Part shown: in pieces, positions 50,572 to 59,528 of the stretch
Layout of the letters: each line of letters opens with the position of its first letter
How positions within the stretch are numbered: the first letter of the stretch is position 1
NCBI RefSeq assembly: GCF_008086345.1
Contig: NZ_CP043006.1
Coordinates: 5,888,032 to 5,952,031, forward strand
Direction: 5' to 3'
Origin: Chitinophaga sp. XS-30
GTDB taxonomy: Bacteria; Bacteroidota; Bacteroidia; Chitinophagales; Chitinophagaceae
DNA: 64,000 bases
Made by a program: the position numbers and the translations under genes
Notes under the pieces: generated by a model
Seen by the model: only the letters and a program-made list of their open reading frames with translations
What the model was told of the DNA's origin: nothing
Databases searched by the model: none

Positions 50572-50985
50572 TTATTTTCCACCGTAGTATTCCACGTAGA
50601 TCTTCGGCGTCTCGTGCAGACGGATGCAATGCAGCTGCACGGTCTCCGGCAGATGTTGTTCCAGCTGCTCCCAGATGGCGATAGCCACGTTTTCGGCGGA
50701 AGTGAACTTGTCCTTCATGAAATCCACATCCATATTCAGGTTCTTATGGTCCAGCTTCTCCACGATCACATCTTTGATAAGCACCCCCAGCGTTTTGGCA
50801 TTGAATACAAAACCGGTTTCGGGATCGGGCTCACCCTTGATGGTGACGTGCAACTCATAGTTATGCCCATGCCAGTTGTCATTGGCGCATTTCCCGAAAA
50901 CCTCCAGGTTCTGCTCCTTGCTCCACTGCGGGTTGAATAGCTTGTGTGCCGCATTAAAATGCTCCACGCGCGTTAAATAGATCAT
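50572..50985 (-). CDS. queD: 6-carboxy-5,6,7,8-tetrahydropterin synthase
   Basis: 137 residues. Zinc-binding His in VEHFNAAHKLF and in DNWHGHNYELHVTI, the catalytic Cys in FGKCANDN and the LHETPKIYVEY C-terminus. It converts the FolE product to 6-carboxytetrahydropterin, substrate of QueE. The first gene of queD-folE; a -7 box lies 22 bp upstream. Confidence 0.94.
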   Translation of the reverse strand: MIYLTRVEHFNAAHKLFNPQWSKEQNLEVFGKCANDNWHGHNYELHVTIKGEPDPETGFVFNAKTLGVLIKDVIVEKLDHKNLNMDVDFMKDKFTSAENVAIAIWEQLEQHLPETVQLHCIRLHETPKIYVEYYGGK

Positions 50986-51007
50986 TTTACAGTTTGATAA
51001 ATTTCTG

Positions 51008-51015
51008 CAAAAATA
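51008..51015 (-). promoter_or_regulatory. -7 box of queD-folE
   Basis: TATTTTTG on the minus strand, an exact TAnnTTTG match, 22 bp before the queD ATG. The -33 box is not clear. Confidence 0.36.
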
Positions 51016-51061
51016 AACTAATTCGATGAGAGTACACGGCTGAAGGGCTTAACTTTACCCC

Positions 51062-51715
51062 ATGAAAGTACTCATCACCGCCGCTACACTACCGGAAATA
51101 AAGCCGCTGGTGGACTGGCTGGAAGATCAGGGAGCCATGAACGGAACGGAAATAAAAGTGCTGATCACCGGCATCGGCATGTTCAGCACTGCCTACCAGC
51201 TGGGCAGGCATCTGGCGGCGGACCGGCCCGATCTGGCCATACAGGCGGGGATTGCCGGTGCCTTCCGGAGAGACTGGGCCATTGGCGATACCGTACTGGT
51301 GAAACAGGAAGTACTGGGAGACCTCGGCGCGGAAGATAACGGCACGCACCGCGACCTGTTTGAGATCGGCCTCTGGCCATATGATATGCCGCCGTTTACA
51401 CATCATCATTTGATCAATACGTTGGATCAGCTTCCCGCCGCCGCCCTTCAGCTGCCACAGGGCAGCGGGGTGACCGTCAATACCGTTTCCGGTTCCGCGG
51501 CCACTATCAGCAGGCTGGAGCAGAAATACCAGCCGGACCTGGAAAGCATGGAAGGCGCGGCCTTTCACTACTGCTGCCTCCGGGAAGATATCCCGTTCCT
51601 GCAGCTCCGCACCATCTCCAATTATGTAGAGGTGCGCGACAAAAGCAAATGGAACATTCCCCTGGCTATCAACAACCTGAACAATACCCTCCGCAGCCTG
51701 CTGCAGGAGCTTTAA
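51062..51715 (+). CDS. mqnB: futalosine hydrolase
   Basis: 217 residues of the nucleoside-phosphorylase/MTA hydrolase fold: VLITAATLPEIKPLVDWLE, VLITGIGMFSTAYQLGRHL, QAGIAGAFRRDWAIGDTVLV and DLESMEGAAFHYCCL, in which the Met-Glu pair binds ribose. With the mqnD gene 18 bp downstream the futalosine assignment is firm. It cleaves futalosine to dehypoxanthinyl futalosine in menaquinone synthesis. A TAACTTTA box sits 5 bp before the ATG. Confidence 0.93.
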   Translation: MKVLITAATLPEIKPLVDWLEDQGAMNGTEIKVLITGIGMFSTAYQLGRHLAADRPDLAIQAGIAGAFRRDWAIGDTVLVKQEVLGDLGAEDNGTHRDLFEIGLWPYDMPPFTHHHLINTLDQLPAAALQLPQGSGVTVNTVSGSAATISRLEQKYQPDLESMEGAAFHYCCLREDIPFLQLRTISNYVEVRDKSKWNIPLAINNLNNTLRSLLQEL

Positions 51716-51733
51716 CATAAAAAAACTGAACAC

Positions 51734-52546
51734 ATGCAGCTGACCCTGGGATTCTCCCCCTGCCCGAACGACACCTTCATCTTCGATGCCCTCGTCAATC
51801 AGCAAATTGACAGCGGAGACCTCCGTTTCGACACGCAACTGGAAGATGTAGAAACCCTGAACCAGTGGGCAATGCAGGGGAAACTCGCCGTCACCAAGCT
51901 CAGCTTCGCGGCAGGACTGAAGGTAGCGGACAAATATACGCTGCTCAACAGCGGCAGCGCCCTGGGACGCGGCTGCGGCCCCCTGCTCATCGCCCGGAAA
52001 GACATTCCGCTTTCGGACATAAAAAACCTCGCCGTTGCCATCCCCGGCGAAAACACCACGGCCAATCTGCTCTTCAGCATCGCTTTCCCCGGCGCCGTCA
52101 ATAAAAAGATCATGGTATTCTCCGGTATCGAACAGGCCGTGCTGAGCGGAGAAGTGGATGCCGGCGTGATCATCCACGAGAACCGTTTCACCTATCAGCA
52201 GAAAGGACTGGTAAAACTGATGGACCTGGGCGAGTTCTGGGAAACCAAAACCGGCCAGCCTATCCCGCTCGGCGGCATCTTCATCCGGAAAGACATCCCC
52301 GAAAATATCCGCCGGCAGGTGGACCAGCTCATTCACCGCAGCCTGCAGCAGGCATTCGCGCAATACCCCGTATTATCCCCCTACGTCAAAGCGCATGCAC
52401 AGGAAATGGACGAGGACGTGATGCGCCAGCATATCGATCTCTATGTCAATGCATTCAGCCTGGACCTGGGCGAAGATGGCCGGACGGCTATTGAAAAACT
52501 GAAAGAAATGAGCAGCGGCGCCGTTGCGGCAGGCAGCGGTGCCTGA
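51734..52546 (+). CDS. mqnD: 1,4-dihydroxy-6-naphthoate synthase
   Basis: 270 residues, periplasmic-binding-protein-like fold without signal peptide: LGFSPCPNDTFIFDALV at the start, LNQWAMQGKLAVTKLSF, GSALGRGCGPLLIA, AVAIPGENTTANLL, DAGVIIHENRFTYQ and GQPIPLGGIFIRKD. It forms 1,4-dihydroxy-6-naphthoate from cyclic dehypoxanthinyl futalosine. mqnA, mqnC and the later steps are not in the window. Confidence 0.94.
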   Translation: MQLTLGFSPCPNDTFIFDALVNQQIDSGDLRFDTQLEDVETLNQWAMQGKLAVTKLSFAAGLKVADKYTLLNSGSALGRGCGPLLIARKDIPLSDIKNLAVAIPGENTTANLLFSIAFPGAVNKKIMVFSGIEQAVLSGEVDAGVIIHENRFTYQQKGLVKLMDLGEFWETKTGQPIPLGGIFIRKDIPENIRRQVDQLIHRSLQQAFAQYPVLSPYVKAHAQEMDEDVMRQHIDLYVNAFSLDLGEDGRTAIEKLKEMSSGAVAAGSGA

Positions 52547-52639
52547 CGGCCTTATCCATCCCCACATCATCGTACGGAAGCATAAGCCTTACACAAGGCC
52601 ATAAGGTGTTGTTCCCGACCTCAACCGCGGAGCACCTGC

Positions 52640-52703
52640 GAATGTACCCCATTCACCCCCTCTCCCACTTACCACCACACGCCCACTCCTTACCCCAAAC
52701 GGA
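52640..52703 (+). promoter_or_regulatory. C-rich, G-poor tract after mqnD (possible Rho site)
   Basis: About 60 nt with very many C and almost no G (ACCCC, CCCCCTCTCCC, CCACCACACGCCC). This is the composition of Rho utilisation sites; no hairpin terminator follows mqnD. Confidence 0.3.
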
Positions 52704-52814
52704 GATTTACACCCCGTTTCCCGCTATGGTTCGCATTTCTCCCTTAGTGGTCGGCTGATGTACGCAACTTTGTGCATCATTTATATCACAGACCAAAAAT
52801 TCTGATAGCAGACA

Positions 52815-53552
52815 ATGAACAAACATCTACGATCCCTGGTGTTGGCATGCAGCTTTGGCATATTGCTGGCAACAGCTTGTACAAAAACCGACACCATTGC
52901 CCCGCCGGAGCTTTCGCAAAGCAGGATACTGGAATACAAGATCGTGAACGTGCAGGGCGATCCCATTGCCGGCACCATCGATCATGCGGACAGCAGCATT
53001 ACCGTGTATATTCCTTTCTATCTGCAACTCGTCACACTGGAACCGCAGATCACCGTTGCCACAGGCGCTACCGTAACACCGGCCAGCGGAACCCTGATAG
53101 AAGATCTCATGGATGTATTCCGGAACGGCCGCGATATAAAATATATCGTAACCGGGAAAGACGGGAACAAGAGCACATACACATTGAAAATCGCCGTGCA
53201 GCAGCCGCCCGTAGTGCTGAAAGAATTGTCCACTGCAGACAATATCAGGAACTACAATATCCGCGCCGCCGCTACCTCTCTGCGCATTGTGCTGGAAGGT
53301 TCGGGTTTTAACGAGAACAGGGATCTGATGAAACTGGAGATGGTGGATGATGAAGGCAATGTCTACCCGCTGGGGATCGCTGCCAATGCTTTCAATGATA
53401 CTTACAGCATAAACATCACCCTGTCAAAGAACCAGCCGGACGGCGCCGCCGTATTCAACAGCTTCGAGACCACGAAGACCTTCCGCATAAGAGTGTACAA
53501 CTATGCGCGGCAAGCCATCACACAATATCCCATCCAGATCACCAAAACCTGA
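52815..53552 (+). CDS. secreted lipoprotein with beta-sandwich repeats, unknown
   Basis: 245 residues. Lipoprotein signal MNKHLRSLVLACSFGILLATACTK (Cys22). A domain with SSITVYIPFYLQLVTLEPQITV and GATVTPASGT (about 55-95), then TYTLKIAVQQPPVV, resembles DUF5018-type Ig-like modules of surface glycan-utilisation lipoproteins. An IPT-like tail contains LRIVLEGSGFNENRDLMKLEM. It shares the first module with the next gene. Seven bp upstream of that gene. Confidence 0.8.
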   Translation: MNKHLRSLVLACSFGILLATACTKTDTIAPPELSQSRILEYKIVNVQGDPIAGTIDHADSSITVYIPFYLQLVTLEPQITVATGATVTPASGTLIEDLMDVFRNGRDIKYIVTGKDGNKSTYTLKIAVQQPPVVLKELSTADNIRNYNIRAAATSLRIVLEGSGFNENRDLMKLEMVDDEGNVYPLGIAANAFNDTYSINITLSKNQPDGAAVFNSFETTKTFRIRVYNYARQAITQYPIQITKT

Positions 53553-53559
53553 TTATTAC

Positions 53560-54597
53560 ATGCGCACTTATATATCCATCCATATTACTTTACTCGGCAT
53601 CTGCCTGCTGACCTTCGTTTCCTGCAAAAAGGAAACCGAGTACGCTCCTTATCCCTATAATGACATACAATCGCTGAAGATCACCGCAGCCGACGAAACC
53701 ATCAGCGCGGCGCTGGTGGGGGACAGCATCGTCATTTACTGGCCCTCTTACCTGGACATGCCGGAAAAGATCAGCCCGCAGATCACCGTATCGGAAAATG
53801 CAACCGTAACACCGGCATCCGGCACGGAAGTGGACTTCGCTACCGGTACAAAATTCAGCGTAAAGGCACAGAGCGGAGCGGTAAAGGATTATTTCCTGAA
53901 GATCGTGATCAACCAGCCGCCCATCCAGCTGGCACAGGAAACCTATATCACTTACCTCGCTGAAAAAGGCGGCACCTGCACATTCACCAACGGCGTTTAT
54001 CTCCGCTACGTTATCCCGGACCCGGCCGTCACCCGCTTCTACCTGATAGACAGCAGCGATACGGAACACGAACTGGCTATTGCCTTCACCGAAGAAACGC
54101 AGGACCTGGTGGTCACCGTTCCGGATGAAGATCAATTCGGAATGGGAGGATACCGGATCAGGATCGTCAGCGGTACGCAAACACTGGAAACAGCAGATCA
54201 TATTTTCGGCATCGTGTACCCTTCCTCCATGAAAGGCACGGCGGACGCGCTTACCACCTCGGTTACGGTGAAACGCGGTGAAGAGATCACCTTTTCCGGC
54301 GCCAATTTTTTTGACATGAAAGAGGCCATTGTGATGACCTATGATGCGAACGGCAATGAAAGCGAACTCGGCACCCTGGAGCTGGTCAGCTACACCGCTG
54401 CTTCCGCTACCTACCGCGTGCCCGCCGGTTTCCCCACAGGTACCCGCACGATGGGCACCTGGGCCGCAGGCAGCGTGAACATCGCACTGCGTACATCAGA
54501 CTATATCGGCAACTGGAGCTGGTCAGCCGCTACAAAGGTCACCATACCGGTGAATGCGCCTTTTGACGGCAGTGTATCCTTCACCGTTACCGAATAA
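53560..54597 (+). CDS. secreted lipoprotein related to the preceding gene
   Basis: 345 residues from MRTYISIHITLLGICLLTFVSCKK (Cys22), chosen over an in-frame ATG 57 bp upstream inside the previous gene. The segment DSIVIYWPSYLDMPEKISPQ and ENATVTPASGTEVD matches the module of the preceding protein; a second Ig/IPT-like unit (SVTVKRGEEITFSGANFFDM) lies at about 245-330. Both genes are likely duplicates that diverged. No TonB receptor or glycosidase is next to them, so function is not evident. Confidence 0.8.
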   Translation: MRTYISIHITLLGICLLTFVSCKKETEYAPYPYNDIQSLKITAADETISAALVGDSIVIYWPSYLDMPEKISPQITVSENATVTPASGTEVDFATGTKFSVKAQSGAVKDYFLKIVINQPPIQLAQETYITYLAEKGGTCTFTNGVYLRYVIPDPAVTRFYLIDSSDTEHELAIAFTEETQDLVVTVPDEDQFGMGGYRIRIVSGTQTLETADHIFGIVYPSSMKGTADALTTSVTVKRGEEITFSGANFFDMKEAIVMTYDANGNESELGTLELVSYTAASATYRVPAGFPTGTRTMGTWAAGSVNIALRTSDYIGNWSWSAATKVTIPVNAPFDGSVSFTVTE

Positions 54598-54672
54598 TTA
54601 TAAACACTTTGCAGCAACATCTGTCCAATGCAATTACTATAAACCCTTTTTTACATTCATTAAACCCTTATT

Positions 54673-55389
54673 ATGAAAAGAAACAACACCTTGACCCGGG
54701 CGGCACTGACCATTTGCACAGGCGCTTTGCTGTGCTTTGCATCCTGCTCCAAGAATAATGACGTCATTGCCGATGAAAAGATAACCCTTGAAGACGCCCT
54801 TTCACTGACGATCCCTGACGGGGACAGCGCCACACTGAGCAGCAATGGCTCACAAGGCAAGATCTACAACGACGGTGGCATATATACCGTAGCCAATTTC
54901 AGGCAGTCCTATTCCTCCGGCCCCGGACAGCCTGCAGACGGCAATTTCTACTGGGATTTCCCGAACAATGATGCGGGCAACCCCGGCGCTCACTCCATCA
55001 AATTCAGCGGTATTGCCACAGGTGATATCACTGCCTCAGGCAGCAACGAGATCCGTTTCATTGATGTTTATTTTGATGATGTGGAATACGGTGACTGGTC
55101 TTCCGCCAGCACACCTCAGGCTTCACCGGCCGGCAGCGGCGTCATCGGGATGGACGAAGTGACCGGCACAGGTGTTCCTCCTGCAGTAGCGGCTTATGCT
55201 AACGGCGCAGGCTGGTATATTTATCAATGGACGCCTTCCCATCACGTGATCCCCGTTCCGGATCGCACCCTGCTCTGGAAAAGCGGCTCCACTATCTACA
55301 AATTCGATATCAGTTCTATTTATCAGAATGGCGTAACAGGCGGAGCATTCCCCTATTACAACTTCCGTTATCAGCAGCTGACACCCTGA
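54673..55389 (+). CDS. HmuY-like lipoprotein
   Basis: 238 residues; signal peptide with lipobox FASC (Cys27). The C-terminal pattern GWYIYQWTPSHHVIPVP, DRTLLWKSGSTIYKFDISSIYQ and YYNFRYQQL matches the HmuY fold family of Bacteroidota, in which the Porphyromonas member binds heme. Two adjacent His (SHHV) are possible ligands but HmuY ligands are not necessarily at this site. No heme receptor nearby, so heme binding is unproven. Gap of 75 bp to the previous lipoprotein. Confidence 0.65.
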   Translation: MKRNNTLTRAALTICTGALLCFASCSKNNDVIADEKITLEDALSLTIPDGDSATLSSNGSQGKIYNDGGIYTVANFRQSYSSGPGQPADGNFYWDFPNNDAGNPGAHSIKFSGIATGDITASGSNEIRFIDVYFDDVEYGDWSSASTPQASPAGSGVIGMDEVTGTGVPPAVAAYANGAGWYIYQWTPSHHVIPVPDRTLLWKSGSTIYKFDISSIYQNGVTGGAFPYYNFRYQQLTP

Positions 55390-55411
55390 TCTCCCGGATG
55401 TTGCTGTACAA

Positions 55412-55442
55412 ATGCGGTTGCCCGGTCTACGGGCAGCCGCAT
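55412..55442. terminator. hairpin between HmuY-like and photolyase genes
   Basis: 12-bp stem ATGCGGTTGCCC/GGGCAGCCGCAT (one G-U pair) with a 7-nt loop between convergent genes. No strong T-run follows, so termination may be partial. Confidence 0.5.
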
Positions 55443-56740
55443 CACTGTTTCAAGGCCTTTCCGTAAGTCTCCAGCGCACGTTTCCGCGCCATGCTATGCT
55501 CCACAATGGCAGATGACATGTAATCCAGTTCATCCACCTCCGGCACCCAGCGCCGGATGTAGCGCATGTCCCTGTCAAACTTCTCCGTTTGCAGCGCCGG
55601 ATTGAATACCCGGAAATAAGGCGCCGCATCACAGCCGCTGCCCGCCGCCCATTGCCAGCCCCCGTTATTGGCCGCCAGATCATAATCCAGCAGTTTCTTC
55701 GCAAAATATGCTTCTCCCCATCGCCAGTCGATCAGCAGATGCTTTGTTAAAAAGCTCGCTACGATCATGCGTACCCGGTTATGCATGTACCCGGTGGCAT
55801 TCAGTTCCCGCATCCCGGCATCCACGATCGGATAACCGGTTTTCCCCTCGCACCAGCGCTGAAACTCCCTTTCATTATTCCGCCAGGCGATCTTGTCGTA
55901 TTCCGGCCGGAAAGAACCGCCGACCACATGCGGGAAATGCCACAATATCATCTGGTAGAACTCCCGCCAGATCAGTTCTTTCAGGAAGATCTCATTCAAC
56001 TGCCTTGCCTGCCGCGCCAGCTGGCGGATACCGATGGTGCCAAACCGCAGATGCACACCCAGCCGCGAAGTGCCGTTCATCGCGGGATAATCCCGCGTCT
56101 GGTCGTAATGCGCGAGCAGCGCCTGCTCCGGTGTGTTGTCCGGAAAATCCCGCTCCGTTTCCCGGAAACCGATGGACGACAGCGGCGGAACCGGAAGCGC
56201 CTGCTGCCGGTGGAAATGCCGGTAGTATTGCGCTACAGGGTATGACTTCAGGAAAAACGCATCCAGCTTTGACAGCCATTTTTTACTGTAGGGCGTAAAT
56301 ACCGTATAGGGCGTACCGTTATCTTTCATGACTTCATCCTTCGCGAATATCACCTGGTCCTTATACCTGTGAAAAGCAATATTGCGCGCTGCCAGCAGCT
56401 TCGCCACGGCGGCATCCCGGTCCCGCGCATAAGGCTCATAATCGTCATTGGTATAGACCGCTTTCACGTCATAACGTGCGGTCCAGTGCAGGAAGGCTTC
56501 TTCCGGTGTGCCGTGGAATACATCGAGGGTGCTGTTCATTGCCTGCAGTTGCCGCTGCAAGCCGGACAATGCATCGTGAATGAACAGGAGGCGCCTGTCA
56601 GCCTTGTCTTCCAGGTCATCGAGAATATTCGTATCAAAAACAAATACCGGCACAACGGGGTATCCGCTGTGCAGGGCGTGATATAAAGCAGCCTGGTCGT
56701 CAAGCCTGAGATCGCGGCGAAGCCAGCAGAGAGAGAGCAT
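55442..56740 (-). CDS. phr: deoxyribodipyrimidine photolyase
   Basis: 432 residues from MLSLCWLRRDLRLDDQAALYHAL; eight more in-frame codons upstream are less likely. N-terminal antenna domain about 1-130 (VPVFVFDTNIL); C-terminal FAD domain with SRLGVHLRFGTIGIRQL, LIWREFYQMIL, WCEGKTGYPIVDAGMRELNATGYMHNRVRM and QWAAGSGCDAAPYFRVFNP. Trp-rich electron chain and WQWAAGSG suit a CPD photolyase, which repairs UV dimers using light. Confidence 0.93.
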   Translation of the reverse strand: MLSLCWLRRDLRLDDQAALYHALHSGYPVVPVFVFDTNILDDLEDKADRRLLFIHDALSGLQRQLQAMNSTLDVFHGTPEEAFLHWTARYDVKAVYTNDDYEPYARDRDAAVAKLLAARNIAFHRYKDQVIFAKDEVMKDNGTPYTVFTPYSKKWLSKLDAFFLKSYPVAQYYRHFHRQQALPVPPLSSIGFRETERDFPDNTPEQALLAHYDQTRDYPAMNGTSRLGVHLRFGTIGIRQLARQARQLNEIFLKELIWREFYQMILWHFPHVVGGSFRPEYDKIAWRNNEREFQRWCEGKTGYPIVDAGMRELNATGYMHNRVRMIVASFLTKHLLIDWRWGEAYFAKKLLDYDLAANNGGWQWAAGSGCDAAPYFRVFNPALQTEKFDRDMRYIRRWVPEVDELDYMSSAIVEHSMARKRALETYGKALKQ

Positions 56741-56783
56741 GGTGGATAAAGTGGTCAGGTTCAAAAATCAGCCAAGGCGCAAC

Positions 56784-57614
56784 TCACAACAAGGCCTCAT
56801 ACAGCAGATCATGCAAAATAGCAACATTGGCGTTGCCGTAACTCGTATCCCGGAACTGACCTACCCAGCGGATGCCGTAGATCGCATTGGTGAGAAAGAC
56901 CTCGTCTGCATTTTCGATATCCCGTAGGGTCAATGGCTGTTCTTCCAGTTTGTACGGCAGATCGGACATCAGCAGATGCTTGCGCATCACGCCGCAAACG
57001 CAGCCTTCCGCCAACGGCGGAGTGATCACCCGTTTGCCCTGTATGATGAAAATATTGGCGATGGTAGTGTCCGCAGCGCGACCGTACTGGTTCAGCAACA
57101 GCACTTCGCTGAGCTGATGCTCCTTTGCATACAGCGCACCGAGAACGTAAGGCAGACAGTTGTTGGATTTCAGGTTGGACAGTTTGTCGCCGTTCTTAAC
57201 GGCATCGGGAAAAACGTCCAAGCTGAGGCCCGATTCATTCAGTTCGAAAATATGCCTGGGTAAAGACCAGCACTGGATCATAAATTCCGGGCGATGGTCC
57301 ACCGGCCCGTAAAAACCCGTGCCGGAGCGCCAGACCGTCAGCCGGACGCGCGCCAGCTGGCTGACGCCGTTTTCCCGGCAAAGCTCCAGGATCAGCCCTG
57401 TAAAATATTCCTTCGTAAAGTGTGCGGGGATATGAAAATGCAGGATATGCATACTGGCGATCAGCCTTTCAAAATGAAGGTCCGCCAACAACAGTTGCCC
57501 CTGATATACTTTCATGGTCTCAAAGCATCCATCACCATACCGGAAACTGCGGTTATCCACGGTCAGCAATGGCTTGTCAGCCGCCATGATTTTTCCGTTA
57601 TAACACAATTGCAT
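56784..57614 (-). CDS. aminotransferase class IV (aminodeoxychorismate lyase-like)
   Basis: 276 residues. PLP lysine in SNLKSNNCLPYVLGALYAKE (about 152), NRSFRYGDGCFETMKVYQGQ at the N-terminus, AADTTIANIFIIQGKRVITPP, and a C-terminal VFLTNAIYGIRWVG. It fits PabC (4-amino-4-deoxychorismate lyase) or a branched-chain/D-amino acid transaminase; the NAIYGIRWV segment favours PabC-type. PabC would serve p-aminobenzoate and folate. Not linked to pabA or pabB here. Confidence 0.8.
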   Translation of the reverse strand: MQLCYNGKIMAADKPLLTVDNRSFRYGDGCFETMKVYQGQLLLADLHFERLIASMHILHFHIPAHFTKEYFTGLILELCRENGVSQLARVRLTVWRSGTGFYGPVDHRPEFMIQCWSLPRHIFELNESGLSLDVFPDAVKNGDKLSNLKSNNCLPYVLGALYAKEHQLSEVLLLNQYGRAADTTIANIFIIQGKRVITPPLAEGCVCGVMRKHLLMSDLPYKLEEQPLTLRDIENADEVFLTNAIYGIRWVGQFRDTSYGNANVAILHDLLYEALL

Positions 57615-57629
57615 ACTGTAAGTTACGAA

Positions 57630-58286
57630 TTATAATACCATTTCAGGCACGGCCTCATCCACGATCAGGCGGCCTGCCGTTTTTGCTTTGATCTCCTCTA
57701 CACTGACGCCCGGAGCGCGTTCCAGCAGACGGAACCCTTCCGGTGTTACATCCAGCACGGCCAGTTCCGTCACGATCTTTTTCACACAGCGCACACCCGT
57801 CAACGGCAATGTGCATTGCGGCAGCAGTTTGCTTTCTCCTTTGGGGTTGGTATGCATCATGGCCACAATGATATTCCGTGCGGAAGCCACCAGGTCCATT
57901 GCGCCGCCCATGCCTTTTACCATTTTGCCGGGGATCTTCCAGTTGGCAATATCCCCGCTGTCCGATACTTCCATGGCCCCCAGCACGGTAAGGTCCACCT
58001 TCCCCGCACGGATCATGCCGAAACTCTCGGCGGAATCAAAGAATGATCCGCCCGGCAATACGGTAACGGTTTCTTTACCGGCATTGATCAGATCGCCGTC
58101 TATATCTTCTTCGGCAGGATAAGGGCCCATGCCCAGCATACCGTTTTCCGACTGCAGCATAATGGAAATGCCGGCGGGAACGAAATTGGATACCAGCGTA
58201 GGGATGCCGATACCGAGGTTCACATACATGCCGTCCTGCAATTCCTGTGCGATACGTTTTGCTATTCCATATTTATCGAGCGCCAT
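57630..58286 (-). CDS. scoB: 3-oxoacid CoA-transferase subunit B
   Basis: 218 residues from MALDKYGIAKRIAQELQDG; longer in-frame starts (58328 or above) overlap subunit A and are rejected, as the family starts here. NLGIGIPTLVSNFVPAG and the catalytic Glu in MLQSENGMLGMGPYP (about 46), later GGSFFDSAESFGMIR and GKMVKGMGGAMDL. With ScoA it transfers CoA from succinyl-CoA to acetoacetate. Gap to scoA is 4 bp. Confidence 0.92.
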   Translation of the reverse strand: MALDKYGIAKRIAQELQDGMYVNLGIGIPTLVSNFVPAGISIMLQSENGMLGMGPYPAEEDIDGDLINAGKETVTVLPGGSFFDSAESFGMIRAGKVDLTVLGAMEVSDSGDIANWKIPGKMVKGMGGAMDLVASARNIIVAMMHTNPKGESKLLPQCTLPLTGVRCVKKIVTELAVLDVTPEGFRLLERAPGVSVEEIKAKTAGRLIVDEAVPEMVL

Positions 58287-58290
58287 ACGA

Positions 58291-58983
58291 TCAGATTTTA
58301 ACGGTTTTACGTTCAATGCGTTTTTCATAATCCTTTCCCTGGAAGATGCGGTGCACATAGATGCCCGGCACATGTACCTGGTCGGGGTCCAGCTCGCCCG
58401 GCTGCACCAGGTGCTCCACCTCCGCAATAGTGATACGGCCTGCTTTGGCCATAGAGGTACTGAAGTTGCGGGTGGTCTTCCGGAAAACGAGATTGCCCAT
58501 GGTATCGCCCTTCCAGGCTTTTACCAGGGCGAAGTCCGCATGCAGGGCCAATTCCATCAGGTAATCCTTTCCATCGAAATGCCTGGTTTCCTTGCCTTCC
58601 GCTATTTCCGTACCGTAACCGGCCGGGGTGAAAAATGCCGGGATACCCATGCCGGCCATCTGAATGCGTGTGGCCAAGGTGCCTTGTGGAATAAGGTCTA
58701 CTTCCAGCTCGCCGGATAACAGCTGCCGTTCGAATTCGGCATTCTCGCCTACGTAGGAAGACATCATTTTTTTGATCTGGCGGGTCTTCAGCAGCAGGCC
58801 CAGTCCGAAATCATCCACACCTGCATTGTTGGAGATACAGGTGAGGGCATCCACGCCCTTGCGCACCAGCGCAGTGATGCAATTCTCCGGGATGCCGCAA
58901 AGACCGAAGCCTCCAAGCATCAGCGTGGCGCCACTGGGGATGTCTGCTATGGCAGCATCCGCGTTTGCTACAACTTTTTTCAT
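58291..58983 (-). CDS. scoA: 3-oxoacid CoA-transferase subunit A
   Basis: 230 residues. LMLGGFGLCGIPENCITALV at the N-terminus, SSYVGENAEFERQLLSGELEV, IPQGTLATRIQMAGMGIPAFFTPAGYGT, and AFVKAWKGDTMGNL-like stretch (FALVKAWKGDTMGNLVFRKT). The alpha subunit of the two-subunit CoA transferase; scoB follows immediately. Together they allow use of acetoacetate or ketogenic amino acids. Confidence 0.93.
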   Translation of the reverse strand: MKKVVANADAAIADIPSGATLMLGGFGLCGIPENCITALVRKGVDALTCISNNAGVDDFGLGLLLKTRQIKKMMSSYVGENAEFERQLLSGELEVDLIPQGTLATRIQMAGMGIPAFFTPAGYGTEIAEGKETRHFDGKDYLMELALHADFALVKAWKGDTMGNLVFRKTTRNFSTSMAKAGRITIAEVEHLVQPGELDPDQVHVPGIYVHRIFQGKDYEKRIERKTVKI

Positions 58984-59064
58984 CTTTTCATCGATTTATA
59001 AACGGTCAGACGGAACGGCCGGAAGATCTTTCCCCGCCCGCTCCTCGTTTTGGTGTTCAGTCGG

Positions 59065-59517
59065 TCAGGGAAGCATCAGTTTTCTGATATCCTTGTTGGG
59101 CCAGCGCATCGTATCTTTCTTCACGGGGTCTGTTCTGTTCAGCGCATTCATTTTGACCCGCTCCAGGGAATCCAGTACGGTCTTCTTCCGTTGCACGATC
59201 TCCTGCATGGCCTTGTACACGCTTTCCAGCTTGTCAGGATGCGCTTCATAATACCGGTAGCTGTGCATGAATTCCTCGCGCGTCACTTTATGTATCTGAA
59301 GGATCTGCACATAATACTGCTTCACCCTTTGCTCCCGGATGGAATCCGGAATATGCACGGTATCGGTCTGTTCCCGGCCGTACACATCCGCAACGTTCAT
59401 ATCCAGCAAAATATCCCGCATTTTCTCTTTGGGCAGCACATCTCCCGGCACCCTGTCCGCCTGCCCGCAGGCGAACAGCAAAGTGAACAGAAGCGCTCCT
59501 GCTGTCTTACGCATCAT
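59065..59517 (-). CDS. DUF4296 lipoprotein
   Basis: 150 residues; lipobox FACG in MMRKTAGALLFTLLFACGQ. The DUF4296 pattern is clear: VPGDVLPKEKMRDILLDMNVADVYGREQ, then IPDSIREQRVKQYYVQILQIHKVTREEFMHSYRYYEAHPD. Helical; function unknown. The gene lies 11 bp after the PorD-like gene, so it is probably co-transcribed with it. Confidence 0.82.
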   Translation of the reverse strand: MMRKTAGALLFTLLFACGQADRVPGDVLPKEKMRDILLDMNVADVYGREQTDTVHIPDSIREQRVKQYYVQILQIHKVTREEFMHSYRYYEAHPDKLESVYKAMQEIVQRKKTVLDSLERVKMNALNRTDPVKKDTMRWPNKDIRKLMLP

Positions 59518-59528
59518 CGTATGTATCT

